From CAVYXZ01 sp965223835 (GTDB lineage: Bacteria > Chloroflexota > Anaerolineae > Aggregatilineales > Phototrophicaceae), in the NCBI GenBank assembly GCA_965223835.1, contig CBDCXQ010000001.1, positions 6,138,001-6,202,000 on the forward strand: a stretch of 64,000 bases of DNA, read 5' to 3'. Shown one piece after another: positions 51,966 to 59,987 of this stretch (the stretch's first letter is position 1; every line of letters starts with the position of its first letter). The notes under the pieces are model-generated. The model was not told the DNA's origin, did not search any database, and saw nothing but the letters and a program-made list of their open reading frames with translations. The position numbers and the translations under genes were made by a program.

Positions 51966-52589
51966 TTAGACGGGAAATACTGCCCGCAGCCGACCTTCCA
52001 ATTCGCTGAGCATAATCGCGGTTGCGCCCCAGACTTTGTGCCCGTTGAACGCATAGTAGGGGATGAAATATGAGGCCCCTTGAATCTCACGATACTCACT
52101 TCGCTTGAACGCATCATCAATCAGTGCGGAGAGTGACACACTGAAAACCTCGGCAACTTCGGCTGGGTTCGGGTGAAACTGAGGCTTTACAGGCAATGCC
52201 GCCACGACTGGCGTGACATCAAAATTGCTGGGGGGAATGTAGACGTTACTCAGGCTGCCAATTACATCGAGATTGTCGGTACAAATGCCCAATTCTTCAC
52301 AGGTTTCGCGCCGGGCTGTCGCGATCAGTGAGGGATCATGGGCGTCCCGTTTGCCACCGGGGAAACTGACCTGACCGCTGTGACCTCGCAACGTGTCGGT
52401 GCGCCGGGTCAGAACAAAATACAGATCGTTTGCCTGTGGATATAGCAACACCAGCACCCCGGCCTGTTGGGCGGTACCATTCGGCTGGGGAAAGCGCTGG
52501 CGTGAGCCGGGAATCATCGACTGCCGAGCAGTATCAACGTCAAATCCGGGGATTGTCAGCGCGGCCCGCACGGCTGCCAGATCAATCAT
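51966..52589 (-). CDS. Nudix hydrolase (CoA pyrophosphatase-like)
   Basis: A 207-aa Nudix enzyme. The Nudix box is GGKRDAHDPSLIATARRETCEELGI, matching G-x5-E-x7-REUxEExGU with Asp at the first acidic position. The preceding LTRRTDTLRGHSGQVSFPGG resembles the NudL/CoAse pattern (LLTxR...H.GQVSFPGG). It should hydrolyse CoA or a related nucleoside diphosphate-linked compound. ATG 52589 overlaps the PCMT gene end by 8 nt, making it the last gene of the conjugation operon. Confidence 0.9.
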   Translation of the reverse strand: MIDLAAVRAALTIPGFDVDTARQSMIPGSRQRFPQPNGTAQQAGVLVLLYPQANDLYFVLTRRTDTLRGHSGQVSFPGGKRDAHDPSLIATARRETCEELGICTDNLDVIGSLSNVYIPPSNFDVTPVVAALPVKPQFHPNPAEVAEVFSVSLSALIDDAFKRSEYREIQGASYFIPYYAFNGHKVWGATAIMLSELEGRLRAVFPV

Positions 52590-53766
52590 GGGTTTCCAGC
52601 CAGGCATGGAGGTAGTGGTCTTTGCGGGTGTAAAGCTGCCCGACAACAATGGGCGTTGGACCATGCTCTTTCGGTATCAGGCGCAGGCGCAGGTCAGTCG
52701 CGGTGGGGCGTCCGGCAGCGATCCAATCCGCTAACGCCGCCTGGATCGCCATGAAAGCATCCACACCGCCAAAACAACGGGTTTCACCATGCGCATGGAA
52801 CGGCACAAAGCAGGCACTCCCCGCCCGCAACAGGGCAAAGCCATGTCCGCTCAGGCCATAAGCTTGCTGATTGGTGCTCATACTGTATGACCCAAAGATA
52901 AAATCTTCCGGCAGATTCAAGACAAAATAGGGCAGGAATCCATACGAATATTCGCTTGAACTAAGCCGAACATTCAGCAGATTATGCTCAACCCCATCGG
53001 ACAACAAGGCGTGTAGAGCCGCGCTATCCAAAGCCGGTACTTTATTCGAATGCAAGATTAAGGAGGTGGTGCCGATGCGTTGAGCCAGCAAGGGGCCAGC
53101 ATTGGCGCCCCGCAGACGGACAAAGCCACAGGGCATGTTCTCCCGACTATAGAGGGTGCCATCGGCGGCACGAGTAAACGACGTACTGACTTGCAGCGCA
53201 TCAATCCAGATTGGTACGACCAGAACGCCTTTGGCTTTTAACTGGTCGACCCAGTTACGCGGCACGTCCCACACGCCGACAGTCGCGATAATGCGATCAT
53301 AGGCGGCCCGTGGCGCATAACCGCCCGCACCATCGGTATGGACGACCCGCACCCGATTCATGCCGCTGGTTTGCAGGTGACGCTCAGCACGCTGCACCAG
53401 ATCTTTGTCCAACTCGACAGTGGTTACCGTACCTTCAGCGCCCACTAAATATTGTAGCAAGGCAGCGTTATAGCCGGTTCCTGCACCGATCTCCAGAATA
53501 TTCTGACCGGGTTGTACCTGCAACTGGCGCAACATCATCGCCATCATCGTGGGCTGGCTGGATGAGCTAATGACACTGCCGTCGGGTCCCCGTTTAACAG
53601 GGAGCGCTTCATCCGCATAAACTTGTTCCAGTGGGAGATCTGGCAGGAAATGTTGGCGCTCTATGGTCTGGAAAGCGGCCTCCAACCGGGGGTCACTTAA
53701 TTCTCCCTTCGCTTTCAGGGTTGCGATTAACGCATCTAGCAGCGGTTTAGCCGCCTCAGCTGGCAT
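52582..53766 (-). CDS. Protein-L-isoaspartate O-methyltransferase family, with C-terminal extension
   Basis: A 394-aa protein. The first 210 residues are a PCMT methyltransferase: QHFLPDLPLEQVYADEALP, SSSSQPTMMAMML (the S/T-Q-P motif), ILEIGAGTGYNAALLQYL (SAM site) and YDRIIATVGVWDVPRNWVDQLKAKGVLVVPI. Canonical PCMT is about 210 aa; here another 185 residues form a separate domain with several Cys and aromatic residues (GHGFALLRAGSACFVPFHAHGETRCFGG). Similar extended PCMTs modify RiPP or other peptides. ATG 53766 overlaps the 94-aa gene by 11 nt. Confidence 0.88.
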   Translation of the reverse strand: MPAEAAKPLLDALIATLKAKGELSDPRLEAAFQTIERQHFLPDLPLEQVYADEALPVKRGPDGSVISSSSQPTMMAMMLRQLQVQPGQNILEIGAGTGYNAALLQYLVGAEGTVTTVELDKDLVQRAERHLQTSGMNRVRVVHTDGAGGYAPRAAYDRIIATVGVWDVPRNWVDQLKAKGVLVVPIWIDALQVSTSFTRAADGTLYSRENMPCGFVRLRGANAGPLLAQRIGTTSLILHSNKVPALDSAALHALLSDGVEHNLLNVRLSSSEYSYGFLPYFVLNLPEDFIFGSYSMSTNQQAYGLSGHGFALLRAGSACFVPFHAHGETRCFGGVDAFMAIQAALADWIAAGRPTATDLRLRLIPKEHGPTPIVVGQLYTRKDHYLHAWLETHD

Positions 53767-54040
53767 CGTACCAGGCCCGGCGTTTGCGTAATGAAACCCC
53801 GGCTTCGGCATCGCTGCGGCGCGTGGTGCGCACGCGTCCCCGCGAATCAATGTGAACCTGACCCGCCTGTTGCAACCGCGCAAATTCCTCTGGCGTTATG
53901 ACCGGGGCCGGTTCACCACCCAGGCGCTCTAAGCGGTCGTTCATGCCCACGTCATCACTCGGCTTATCGTCTTCAGCGGGAGGAGTCGCCGGTGCATTGT
54001 CCGCTTGATTGTCCACTGGGGCCTTGTTTTCTTCATCCAT
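53756..54040 (-). CDS. 94-aa hypothetical protein in the conjugation operon
   Basis: A small protein with an acidic, Pro/Asp-rich, probably disordered first 40 residues, then a short helical segment PEEFARLQQAGQVHIDSRGRVR and a basic, Ser/Ala end finishing with RAWYDAS. It lacks a beta-grasp pattern and a C-terminal GG, so it is not an obvious ubiquitin-like modifier. Its position between E1 and PCMT, 5 nt from the E1 stop and overlapping the PCMT start, shows that it belongs to the system. It may be a substrate, an adaptor or a non-canonical modifier. Confidence 0.7.
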   Translation of the reverse strand: MDEENKAPVDNQADNAPATPPAEDDKPSDDVGMNDRLERLGGEPAPVITPEEFARLQQAGQVHIDSRGRVRTTRRSDAEAGVSLRKRRAWYDAS

Positions 54041-54045
54041 CGCTT

Positions 54046-54951
54046 TTACTCCTCATCTTCTTCTTGCATCACAATCCCGGTGGCATCTATGAGATCGGTT
54101 AACGATAATGCTGCCGACTGCTCACCTTTTAATTCCGCCCGCTGCAGTTGACCGCACACCAGACAATCGGGATCCCGATCAATCGTCACCCATACCGCGC
54201 CGTGCGGTGGCGTGATTTGTCCGGTAATAATTTCCAGGGCCGTGTTTGCCAGCAAGATCGTGTTGCCGGGCAGCGGTTCATAAACATCGGTGCCTTTGAG
54301 CAATTCGTTCAACACCAGATGGGCTTGCACCGATGCTACCCGGGTGACATGTAACCACAGTCCAGGTTCTGCTTCGAGCGTTCCCTGGGGGCCGATCATG
54401 CCGTAATCAAGTTCTTCGCCGGGATTAGCCGTCGGCACGTGCTCATCGCGCACTTCGGCGGCCCAACACGCATAACAGGGACCATCATAGGGATAAATTA
54501 CCACCGCATCGCCGCCTTCGCCCCGTTCATACACACCGGCATAAACGGCTGTCAGATTGTTTTTGAGCGCGACCTCGTTGAGCACATACTTTGAGTTTTC
54601 ATTATCAACGGCGACGACTAACAGGTCAATAGCTTCCAGCAAATCAAGATGGCGTTCGACCCGTTCGTGATAAGTGGCAACCGTTGCGTCGGGGTTGCGA
54701 TTGCGAATCAGATCAGCCACTGCATCGGCTTTGGGTTGACCGATATAGCGTCGGTCGGCGACATGACGCACGATGTTACCGGGTTCCATCACATCATCAT
54801 CAATGAGGACAAACTGCCCAACTCCGCTCATCGCCAGGCTCAGCGCCACCTGCCCACCGCCCGACCCCAGGCCAATCACGGCGACCCGCTTCCGTGCCAG
54901 TCGCGCAAGATTATTGGTGCCGATAACGCCTTCAACGCGCTCCCAATCCAT
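54046..54951 (-). CDS. E1-like adenylating enzyme (ThiF/MoeB/HesA family)
   Basis: A 301-aa ThiF-fold protein. The ATP-binding loop is VIGLGSGGGQVALSLAMSG, then VLIDDDVMEPGNIVRH (Asp and Arg of the site), YIGQPKADAVADLI (Lys) and VVAVDNENSKY (Asp). Two CxxC pairs (C159/C162 in CYAC, C263/C266 in CLVC) should bind zinc; no other cysteine exists, so the usual E1 catalytic Cys is absent. It should adenylate a protein C-terminus, with possible direct transfer to the E2 Cys. The JAB gene stop is 5 nt upstream. ATG 54951 is preferred over TTG 54960. Confidence 0.92.
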   Translation of the reverse strand: MDWERVEGVIGTNNLARLARKRVAVIGLGSGGGQVALSLAMSGVGQFVLIDDDVMEPGNIVRHVADRRYIGQPKADAVADLIRNRNPDATVATYHERVERHLDLLEAIDLLVVAVDNENSKYVLNEVALKNNLTAVYAGVYERGEGGDAVVIYPYDGPCYACWAAEVRDEHVPTANPGEELDYGMIGPQGTLEAEPGLWLHVTRVASVQAHLVLNELLKGTDVYEPLPGNTILLANTALEIITGQITPPHGAVWVTIDRDPDCLVCGQLQRAELKGEQSAALSLTDLIDATGIVMQEEDEE

Positions 54952-54956
54952 AAAAA

Positions 54957-56120
54957 TCAATCTTCCTCAGTTACGGTATCTAGATCAACCGGTGCTTCAC
55001 GCCGATCATCATTTTCTTCTTCGTTTTCATCATTATTCTCGTCATCGTCATCGGTTGCATCGCTGACCATCAGTGGCCGGTTCGAAGTCTTCATATCCAG
55101 AGCTACTTCCAGCGCGCGAATATAATGCACGAGGTACTGCGCTTCCGACCACTCCCAGTCCGCTGGGTCAGTGACAGCTTGCGATTGGGACCACATCTCT
55201 TCGAAGATCTCGTACAGGTCGTCATCTGGCCCCATCTGAATAAACGGCGCGACCCGGGCTACGGGAGGTTTCTCTGGATAATTCCAGGGCGTGATGATAA
55301 TGAGCACACGGTCAGACCCCATCCGCGCGGTCATAAAACAAATTTCCAGCGGCGGTTCCGGGGTGGCGTTCCACAACACGATCGAGGTGAATAACTCGTC
55401 AGCTTGTAGCAGCGCAAATTCCTGATTGATCCGGCCCTGATTGACCAGATGCCAGGGATAATCGGTCAACCCCGGCAGTTGATCGTTAGGATAGACGGCG
55501 GGAACAATGGGCTGAAACAAGCGCAGTTCACGATGAATGTACCAGAAATCAACGCGCAAGTGCTGCGCATCTTCTGTGGGCATCGTCAGGAAATTAGCGT
55601 TGGTGCTGCCCGTTAGAGTGGTGGAGGGGTGTCCCAGTGTCACGATCGGCGCGATTAAAAAATCCATACCATTTTCCGGGTCATCCAACCAGTCGAGCGC
55701 GGTGCGCTGGTCGCCACCACTGGGCGCAATCATAAACCCCGGCTGTTTATGCCAGTCACCGAGATACCGCAGCGGCACATCCCATTTTGCCTGGATCGCA
55801 TTGCCAAAGCTGCCCCGCCGCTTTTCGCGATAGACATGCCAGTTTTCCTGTAACCACCAGATAATTTCGTCCTGCCGTTCATCACCCTGCTGAAACGTGT
55901 GCAACTGGCGGACCGCACTATCATCCGGTGAGATCGTATCCAGGACATAGAGTGTATCGACGCCATTGGTGCGGCTGCCGGGTACAATCAAGCCCACCAT
56001 CGCTTCGCCGGTTTCATCCTGAATATAATGGTGCGCGGCGATCATCATCTTATCCAACACCCGCTGGGCCACGACCAGATTGGGCACGGTGGGGCGTGTC
56101 AGATTTAACGAACGAATCAT
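54957..56120 (-). CDS. JAB/MPN-like (Mov34) domain protein with acidic tail
   Basis: A 387-aa protein. The N-terminal about 160 residues are a prokaryotic JAB domain: DETGEAMVGLIVPG (catalytic Glu36), then LGDWHKQPGFMIAPSGGDQ, where the canonical H-x-H-P...S-x-x-D becomes H124-K-Q126-P...S134-G-G-D137. The second metal-binding His is thus Gln. A C-terminal region of about 170 residues (unrecognised, with WNATPEPPLEICFMTARMGSDRVLIIITPWNYPEKPP, possibly a partner domain) ends in a long Asp/Glu/Asn tail. JAB proteases remove ubiquitin-like modifiers. It lies 1 nt downstream of the E2 gene. Confidence 0.85.
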   Translation of the reverse strand: MIRSLNLTRPTVPNLVVAQRVLDKMMIAAHHYIQDETGEAMVGLIVPGSRTNGVDTLYVLDTISPDDSAVRQLHTFQQGDERQDEIIWWLQENWHVYREKRRGSFGNAIQAKWDVPLRYLGDWHKQPGFMIAPSGGDQRTALDWLDDPENGMDFLIAPIVTLGHPSTTLTGSTNANFLTMPTEDAQHLRVDFWYIHRELRLFQPIVPAVYPNDQLPGLTDYPWHLVNQGRINQEFALLQADELFTSIVLWNATPEPPLEICFMTARMGSDRVLIIITPWNYPEKPPVARVAPFIQMGPDDDLYEIFEEMWSQSQAVTDPADWEWSEAQYLVHYIRALEVALDMKTSNRPLMVSDATDDDDENNDENEEENDDRREAPVDLDTVTEED

Positions 56121-56121
56121 G

Positions 56122-56592
56122 TCAATTTCTCCGTCGGCGCGGCAACGGCGTGTCAGCGCGAACCCGTTCTTCAATCCCCGGCCAGCTCCCGGTCGCACGC
56201 CAGGTATAATAGGCATAGAGCCATTGGACTGACCAACCCGTGACCGTCACTGCGGTTGATCGCCCTGGATTCCAACCATACTGCTCGCCATCTTTAGGAT
56301 TAAACAGGCACAATTGCCCATCTTCATACTGGTGTTTCTCACTATAGATGCGCGGTTTGAGCACATAGGCCTCCGCCGGACGATTCGGGTATTCGTTGGG
56401 ATAAACGATTTTCAAGCGATGGGCCGTATGTGTAAGCGTCGATAAGTTCACATTGACCGTACCTTCCCAGTGCAGCAAGCCGAACTGGGGCACAACCAGT
56501 TTAAATGTTTCATCAAACGCCGCACGCATCGCTTCAACTTCTAACCGCAGCCGGGCTGATACGTTCGTGCGCGTTCCCCACCACGCTGCCAT
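56122..56592 (-). CDS. E2-like ubiquitin-conjugating fold protein
   Basis: A 156-aa protein with the E2/UBC pattern: an initial helix (ARLRLEVEAMRAAF), then beta strands HWEGTVNVNL and LKIVYPNEYPNRPAEAYVLKPRIYSEKHQY, and the active-site segment DGQLCLFNPKD with Cys95, the only cysteine of the protein. A helical end WSVQWLYAYYTWRATGSWPG and a basic tail (PRRRRN) follow. This fits the bacterial E2-like proteins found with JAB and E1 genes. ATG 56592 has AGGAG upstream; it is the first gene of the operon. Confidence 0.87.
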   Translation of the reverse strand: MAAWWGTRTNVSARLRLEVEAMRAAFDETFKLVVPQFGLLHWEGTVNVNLSTLTHTAHRLKIVYPNEYPNRPAEAYVLKPRIYSEKHQYEDGQLCLFNPKDGEQYGWNPGRSTAVTVTGWSVQWLYAYYTWRATGSWPGIEERVRADTPLPRRRRN

Positions 56593-56980
56593 TGGTACTC
56601 CTGTAAATGGTTCGTCTGAATAACTTCCCCATTTTACCACTAACCCGCGCTTCGGAGTCAGTAAATCAAGGAGGACCCCTAAACATTCAGTGTTTTCTAA
56701 ATCGTTATACGTAACCGGGGGGTGAGGGTTGCTGGCAAACGGTGCCTTAAATCATTTTTAACCAGATGCAAACTCCAGTTTCCGTCTGTGACCATCTGTA
56801 GTTGTGCGCATAGAAATTGAGAAATTTACCACAAGCGTAGATATATCGTGGCACTCAGGGCAGAATAGAAACCATTCAGCGCCAGACAAATGGACGTGGG
56901 AATCCGGCCTGACGCTGAATGATAATCTGATAGACAGAATCCTAAATGGAATTCTGTTTTTAAGCAAGTTAGGAGTTGCT
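56593..56980 (+). promoter_or_regulatory. Structured leader upstream of fbpA
   Basis: This 388-bp gap between the divergent E2 and fbpA genes holds a long hairpin, ATTCAGCG (56874-56881) with CGCTGAAT (56913-56920), 14 nt before a terminator-like hairpin at 56934-56961. The terminator ends only 20 nt before the fbpA ATG. This arrangement is that of a leader that could be controlled by attenuation. No known riboswitch sequence is recognised. Confidence 0.45.
56934..56961 (+). terminator. Terminator-like hairpin in the fbpA leader
   Basis: ACAGAAT (56934-56940) pairs with ATTCTGT (56951-56957), extended by CC/GG beyond a bulge, with TTTTT at 56957-56961. It lies inside the 5' leader, directly ahead of the RBS TAGGAG. 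Confidence 0.6.
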
Positions 56981-57985
56981 ATGCGTTTCATATTTTTCAT
57001 CGTTGTCATCTTGCTTGCCAGTATTATCCCTCTGGCCGCGCAGGATGAAGTTCTGACGATTTATTCAGGCCGCAGCGAAAGTCTGATCGCGCCCATTCTC
57101 CAACAGTTCACGGATGCGACTGGCATTGATGTTGAGGTGCTATATGGGAGTACCGCCGCTATTGCCAATCAGATCATCGAAGAGGGTGACAACAGCCCGG
57201 CAGACGTTTACATCGCGCAAGATGCGGGGGCACTCGGCGCGCTGGCAAAAGCCGACCGGCTCGCAACCTTACCCGATGAGATTGTGGAATTGGTGAGTAG
57301 CCCGGCTTTCGTCTCGCCCGACGCATTATGGGTGGGCATCAGTGGTCGTGCCCGCGTACTGGTTTATAACCCGGAACGCTTAGAGGAACTGGAACTCGAA
57401 CTGCCAGAATCGATTCTGGACCTGACAAGTGAGGTATGGCGCGGGTTGGTGGGTTGGGCGCCGACCAACGGCTCGTTCCAGGCCAACATCACGGCGATGC
57501 GCGTCTTGTTGGGTGACGAGGAAACCATGGCCTGGCTAGAAGGTATGGTCGCCAATGCTCCCCAGGTGTTTAGCGGTAACTCGCCTATTGTTGAGGCCGT
57601 CATAAGTGGCGAAATTCCAGCGGGGCTGGTCAATCATTATTATCTCTACCGCTATCTGGCGGAAGACCCGGACATCACAACCCAATTGCATTACTTTCCC
57701 GGCGGCGACCCTGGCGCACTAATTAATGTGGCGGGAGCGGGTATTGTCAATACGACCGATCAACCCGAGGACGCCCTGGAGTTGTTAGCATTCCTGCTCA
57801 GCCCGGAAGCGCAAACCTACTTCGCTACTGAGACCTACGAATATCCACTGATCGACGGCGTTGATCCGGGCGTTGACCTGGTGGCACTGGACGAGATCGA
57901 GATACCGGAAATCGATCTGAGTAATCTGGATGATCTGGAAGGTACGCTGGAAATGATCGAAGACAGCGGTGCTCTTGACGGCTAA
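56981..57985 (+). CDS. fbpA: Fe(III) ABC transporter substrate-binding protein
   Basis: A 334-aa periplasmic iron-binding protein (AfuA/FbpA type). The export signal is a hydrophobic stretch ending at Leu-Ala-Ala. The mature protein starts LTIYSGRSESLIAPILQQF, the family signature. The iron-binding tyrosine pair is Y220-Y221 in VNHYYLYRYL. The tail is acidic. ATG 56981 with TAGGAG is chosen; the frame is open to 56804 but the upstream residues do not look like protein. It belongs with fbpB and fbpC, separated from fbpB by a terminator. Confidence 0.92.
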   Translation: MRFIFFIVVILLASIIPLAAQDEVLTIYSGRSESLIAPILQQFTDATGIDVEVLYGSTAAIANQIIEEGDNSPADVYIAQDAGALGALAKADRLATLPDEIVELVSSPAFVSPDALWVGISGRARVLVYNPERLEELELELPESILDLTSEVWRGLVGWAPTNGSFQANITAMRVLLGDEETMAWLEGMVANAPQVFSGNSPIVEAVISGEIPAGLVNHYYLYRYLAEDPDITTQLHYFPGGDPGALINVAGAGIVNTTDQPEDALELLAFLLSPEAQTYFATETYEYPLIDGVDPGVDLVALDEIEIPEIDLSNLDDLEGTLEMIEDSGALDG

Positions 57986-58093
57986 GTCAGATATTTTGCC
58001 AATAAATTGGCGAAAGAAAGGTCACATTCCCAATCATGAATCTCGGACTAAGTGACTTGCACATTTTCCCCCTCCGCCAGCCTGCGGCTGACA

Positions 58094-58135
58094 CCTCCCC
58101 CAACGCATTGGGGGAGGCTGGGTGGGGGTGTTTTT
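58094..58135 (+). terminator. Strong hairpin/terminator after fbpA
   Basis: CCTCCCCCAA (58094-58103) pairs perfectly with TTGGGGGAGG (58108-58117) across a CGCA loop, followed by TTTTT at 58131-58135. The flanks are GC-rich with further complementarity, like a dispersed repeat element. It should reduce read-through from fbpA into fbpB. Confidence 0.75.
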
Positions 58136-58247
58136 GAAGTGATTGACTAGCTTGGGCAGTTGCTTGAACATCATGGTGACAGATGTCACGGATTTTCTGT
58201 AACAGATGTAACCATTGATATATTGGACCTTTATCAATTGAGAAGCG

Positions 58248-58272
58248 GGGGTACAGTCAATATAAGTACCCC
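58248..58272 (+). promoter_or_regulatory. Palindromic operator or hairpin before fbpB
   Basis: GGGGTAC (58248-58254) and GTACCCC (58266-58272) form a perfect 7-bp inverted repeat with an 11-nt AT-rich centre, ending 14 nt before the fbpB ATG. It may be an operator of a metalloregulator or a translational hairpin. The remainder of the fbpA-fbpB gap (57986-58286) shows nothing else. Confidence 0.5.
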
Positions 58273-58286
58273 TTTCAGGAATAAAC

Positions 58287-59987
58287 ATGCAGAAATCAAT
58301 ACCCTTTGTCAACATCCCTGAGCAACGCTGGCACCTGCCCCACTTGCGCTGGCCGTCAATGCTGCAAGTCTTTGGTGTCTTCGTTGCATTGTTGATGCTG
58401 TTGCCATTGGTATACCTCGGCCTGCGGGCGCTGGGTGCTGGTGCCGAAGGTGTTGATTATCTCCTGAAAGCGCGGACACTCAACATCATTACCAACAGCC
58501 TGGTGCTGGTAACGACCGTCACGGTGGGGGCCGCACTTATCGGGGTGCCATTTGCGTGGCTAACGGCGCGGACCGACCTGCCGTATCGTCGGCTCTGGTT
58601 GGTGTTGGGGTTGTTGACGATGGTGATTCCCTCCTATCTAGGCGCGGTGACGTATATCGCCGCGTTTGGTCCAAAAGGGATTGTGCAGGGCTGGCTGGAA
58701 GTGCTGATTGGCGTGGAACGCTTGCCCGATATTCGCGGCTTGTTCGGCGCATGGCTGTCAATTACGTTGATTACTTACCCGTTTGTCGTGCTGCCGGTTC
58801 GCGCCGCCTTGCTCAATAGTGACCCGGCCTTGGAAGAAGCGGCCCGCAGCCTGGGCTTGAGTCGCTGGCGGGTCTTCTTCAAAGTCACATTGCCCCAATT
58901 GCGTCCGGCACTGGCGGCGGGTATGCTGGTTACATCGCTTTATGCGCTTAGCGATTTCGGGGCCGTCGCCATTATGCGCTACAATGCATTCACCCGGGCG
59001 ATTTATCTGCAATACAATGCCTCTTTTAATCGCGAACGAGCGGCTATTCTCGCGCTGGTGTTGATTGGGCTGACACTGGTCTTGATCGTGCTGGAACGGC
59101 GGGCAGCAGCCAATCAACGTAATTATCGCATTGGAACCGGTACCAGTCGCAAACCTAAAACTATTCAACTGGGTCGCTGGCGGTGGCCCGCACTCATCTT
59201 CTGTGGCACGCTGGTTGGCGTCGGCGTTTTGGTGCCGGTGGGTGTGTTACTGTCCTGGCTGACCGGGCGTGTTATGATCGATACCGTCCCAGCGAACATG
59301 CCGGATCTGCTTACGACAACGCTCAGCGCGGCGGCGATAGCAGCGATTGTCGTTGCGGTTGCGGCGGTCCCGCTGGCCCTGATGGCGACCCGCTCAAAAT
59401 CACGTTTCAATGGCTGGTTGGTGGGTCTGTCCTATACGGGCAACGTCTTACCCGGCATCGTAATTGCACTGGCGCTGGTGTTCTTTGCTTCGCATTATTT
59501 ACCCGCCTGGTATCAAACTCTGCCGCTACTCATTCTGGGTTATGTCATTCGTTTTTTGCCACTGAGTCTGGGGGCGACGCGCAGTGCTTTGACGCAGATC
59601 AACCCGCGCCTGGAAGAAGCCGGGCGTAGTCTGGGACTAAAACCCTGGCAAGTTGTGCTTAAAGTGACGGTGCCGCTGGCCCGCACTGGCATTATCGCCG
59701 GGGCCGCGCTGGTCTTCCTCAGTGTCATGAAAGAACTGCCGACCACGTTGATTCTGGCACCGATTGGTCTGCGCACCTTATCGACGCGCATCTGGTCGGT
59801 CTATGAAGAAGCGATGCTGGTCCTCATCGGCGGGCCGGGCTTGCTATTGATGGCGGTCTCAGCACTGGGTCTCGTGATCATTCTATGGCGTGACCACTGT
59901 GACCGGCATAACGTGCGCCTCTCGCGTCACCTGAAAACCCGAGTATTGGCAATCGCTGCCGGGGTTGCTAAATTCGTCATTCGATAA
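58287..59987 (+). CDS. fbpB: Fe(III) ABC transporter permease (fused two-domain)
   Basis: A 566-aa permease made of two homologous halves, each with an EAA loop: ALEEAARSLGLSRWRVFFKVTLPQ and RLEEAGRSLGLKPWQVVLKVTVPL. About twelve membrane helices are present, as usual for FbpB/AfuB. The halves are joined near residue 275 by a basic linker. Stop TAA is directly followed by the ATG of the YwiC-like gene, so the two are tightly linked. It imports Fe(III) delivered by FbpA using ATP hydrolysed by FbpC. Confidence 0.93.
   Translation: MQKSIPFVNIPEQRWHLPHLRWPSMLQVFGVFVALLMLLPLVYLGLRALGAGAEGVDYLLKARTLNIITNSLVLVTTVTVGAALIGVPFAWLTARTDLPYRRLWLVLGLLTMVIPSYLGAVTYIAAFGPKGIVQGWLEVLIGVERLPDIRGLFGAWLSITLITYPFVVLPVRAALLNSDPALEEAARSLGLSRWRVFFKVTLPQLRPALAAGMLVTSLYALSDFGAVAIMRYNAFTRAIYLQYNASFNRERAAILALVLIGLTLVLIVLERRAAANQRNYRIGTGTSRKPKTIQLGRWRWPALIFCGTLVGVGVLVPVGVLLSWLTGRVMIDTVPANMPDLLTTTLSAAAIAAIVVAVAAVPLALMATRSKSRFNGWLVGLSYTGNVLPGIVIALALVFFASHYLPAWYQTLPLLILGYVIRFLPLSLGATRSALTQINPRLEEAGRSLGLKPWQVVLKVTVPLARTGIIAGAALVFLSVMKELPTTLILAPIGLRTLSTRIWSVYEEAMLVLIGGPGLLLMAVSALGLVIILWRDHCDRHNVRLSRHLKTRVLAIAAGVAKFVIR

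Noticed and set aside
53310..53570. 86-aa plus-strand frame inside the PCMT gene
   Set aside because: Opposite a well-conserved methyltransferase motif region; composition is that of a shadow frame.
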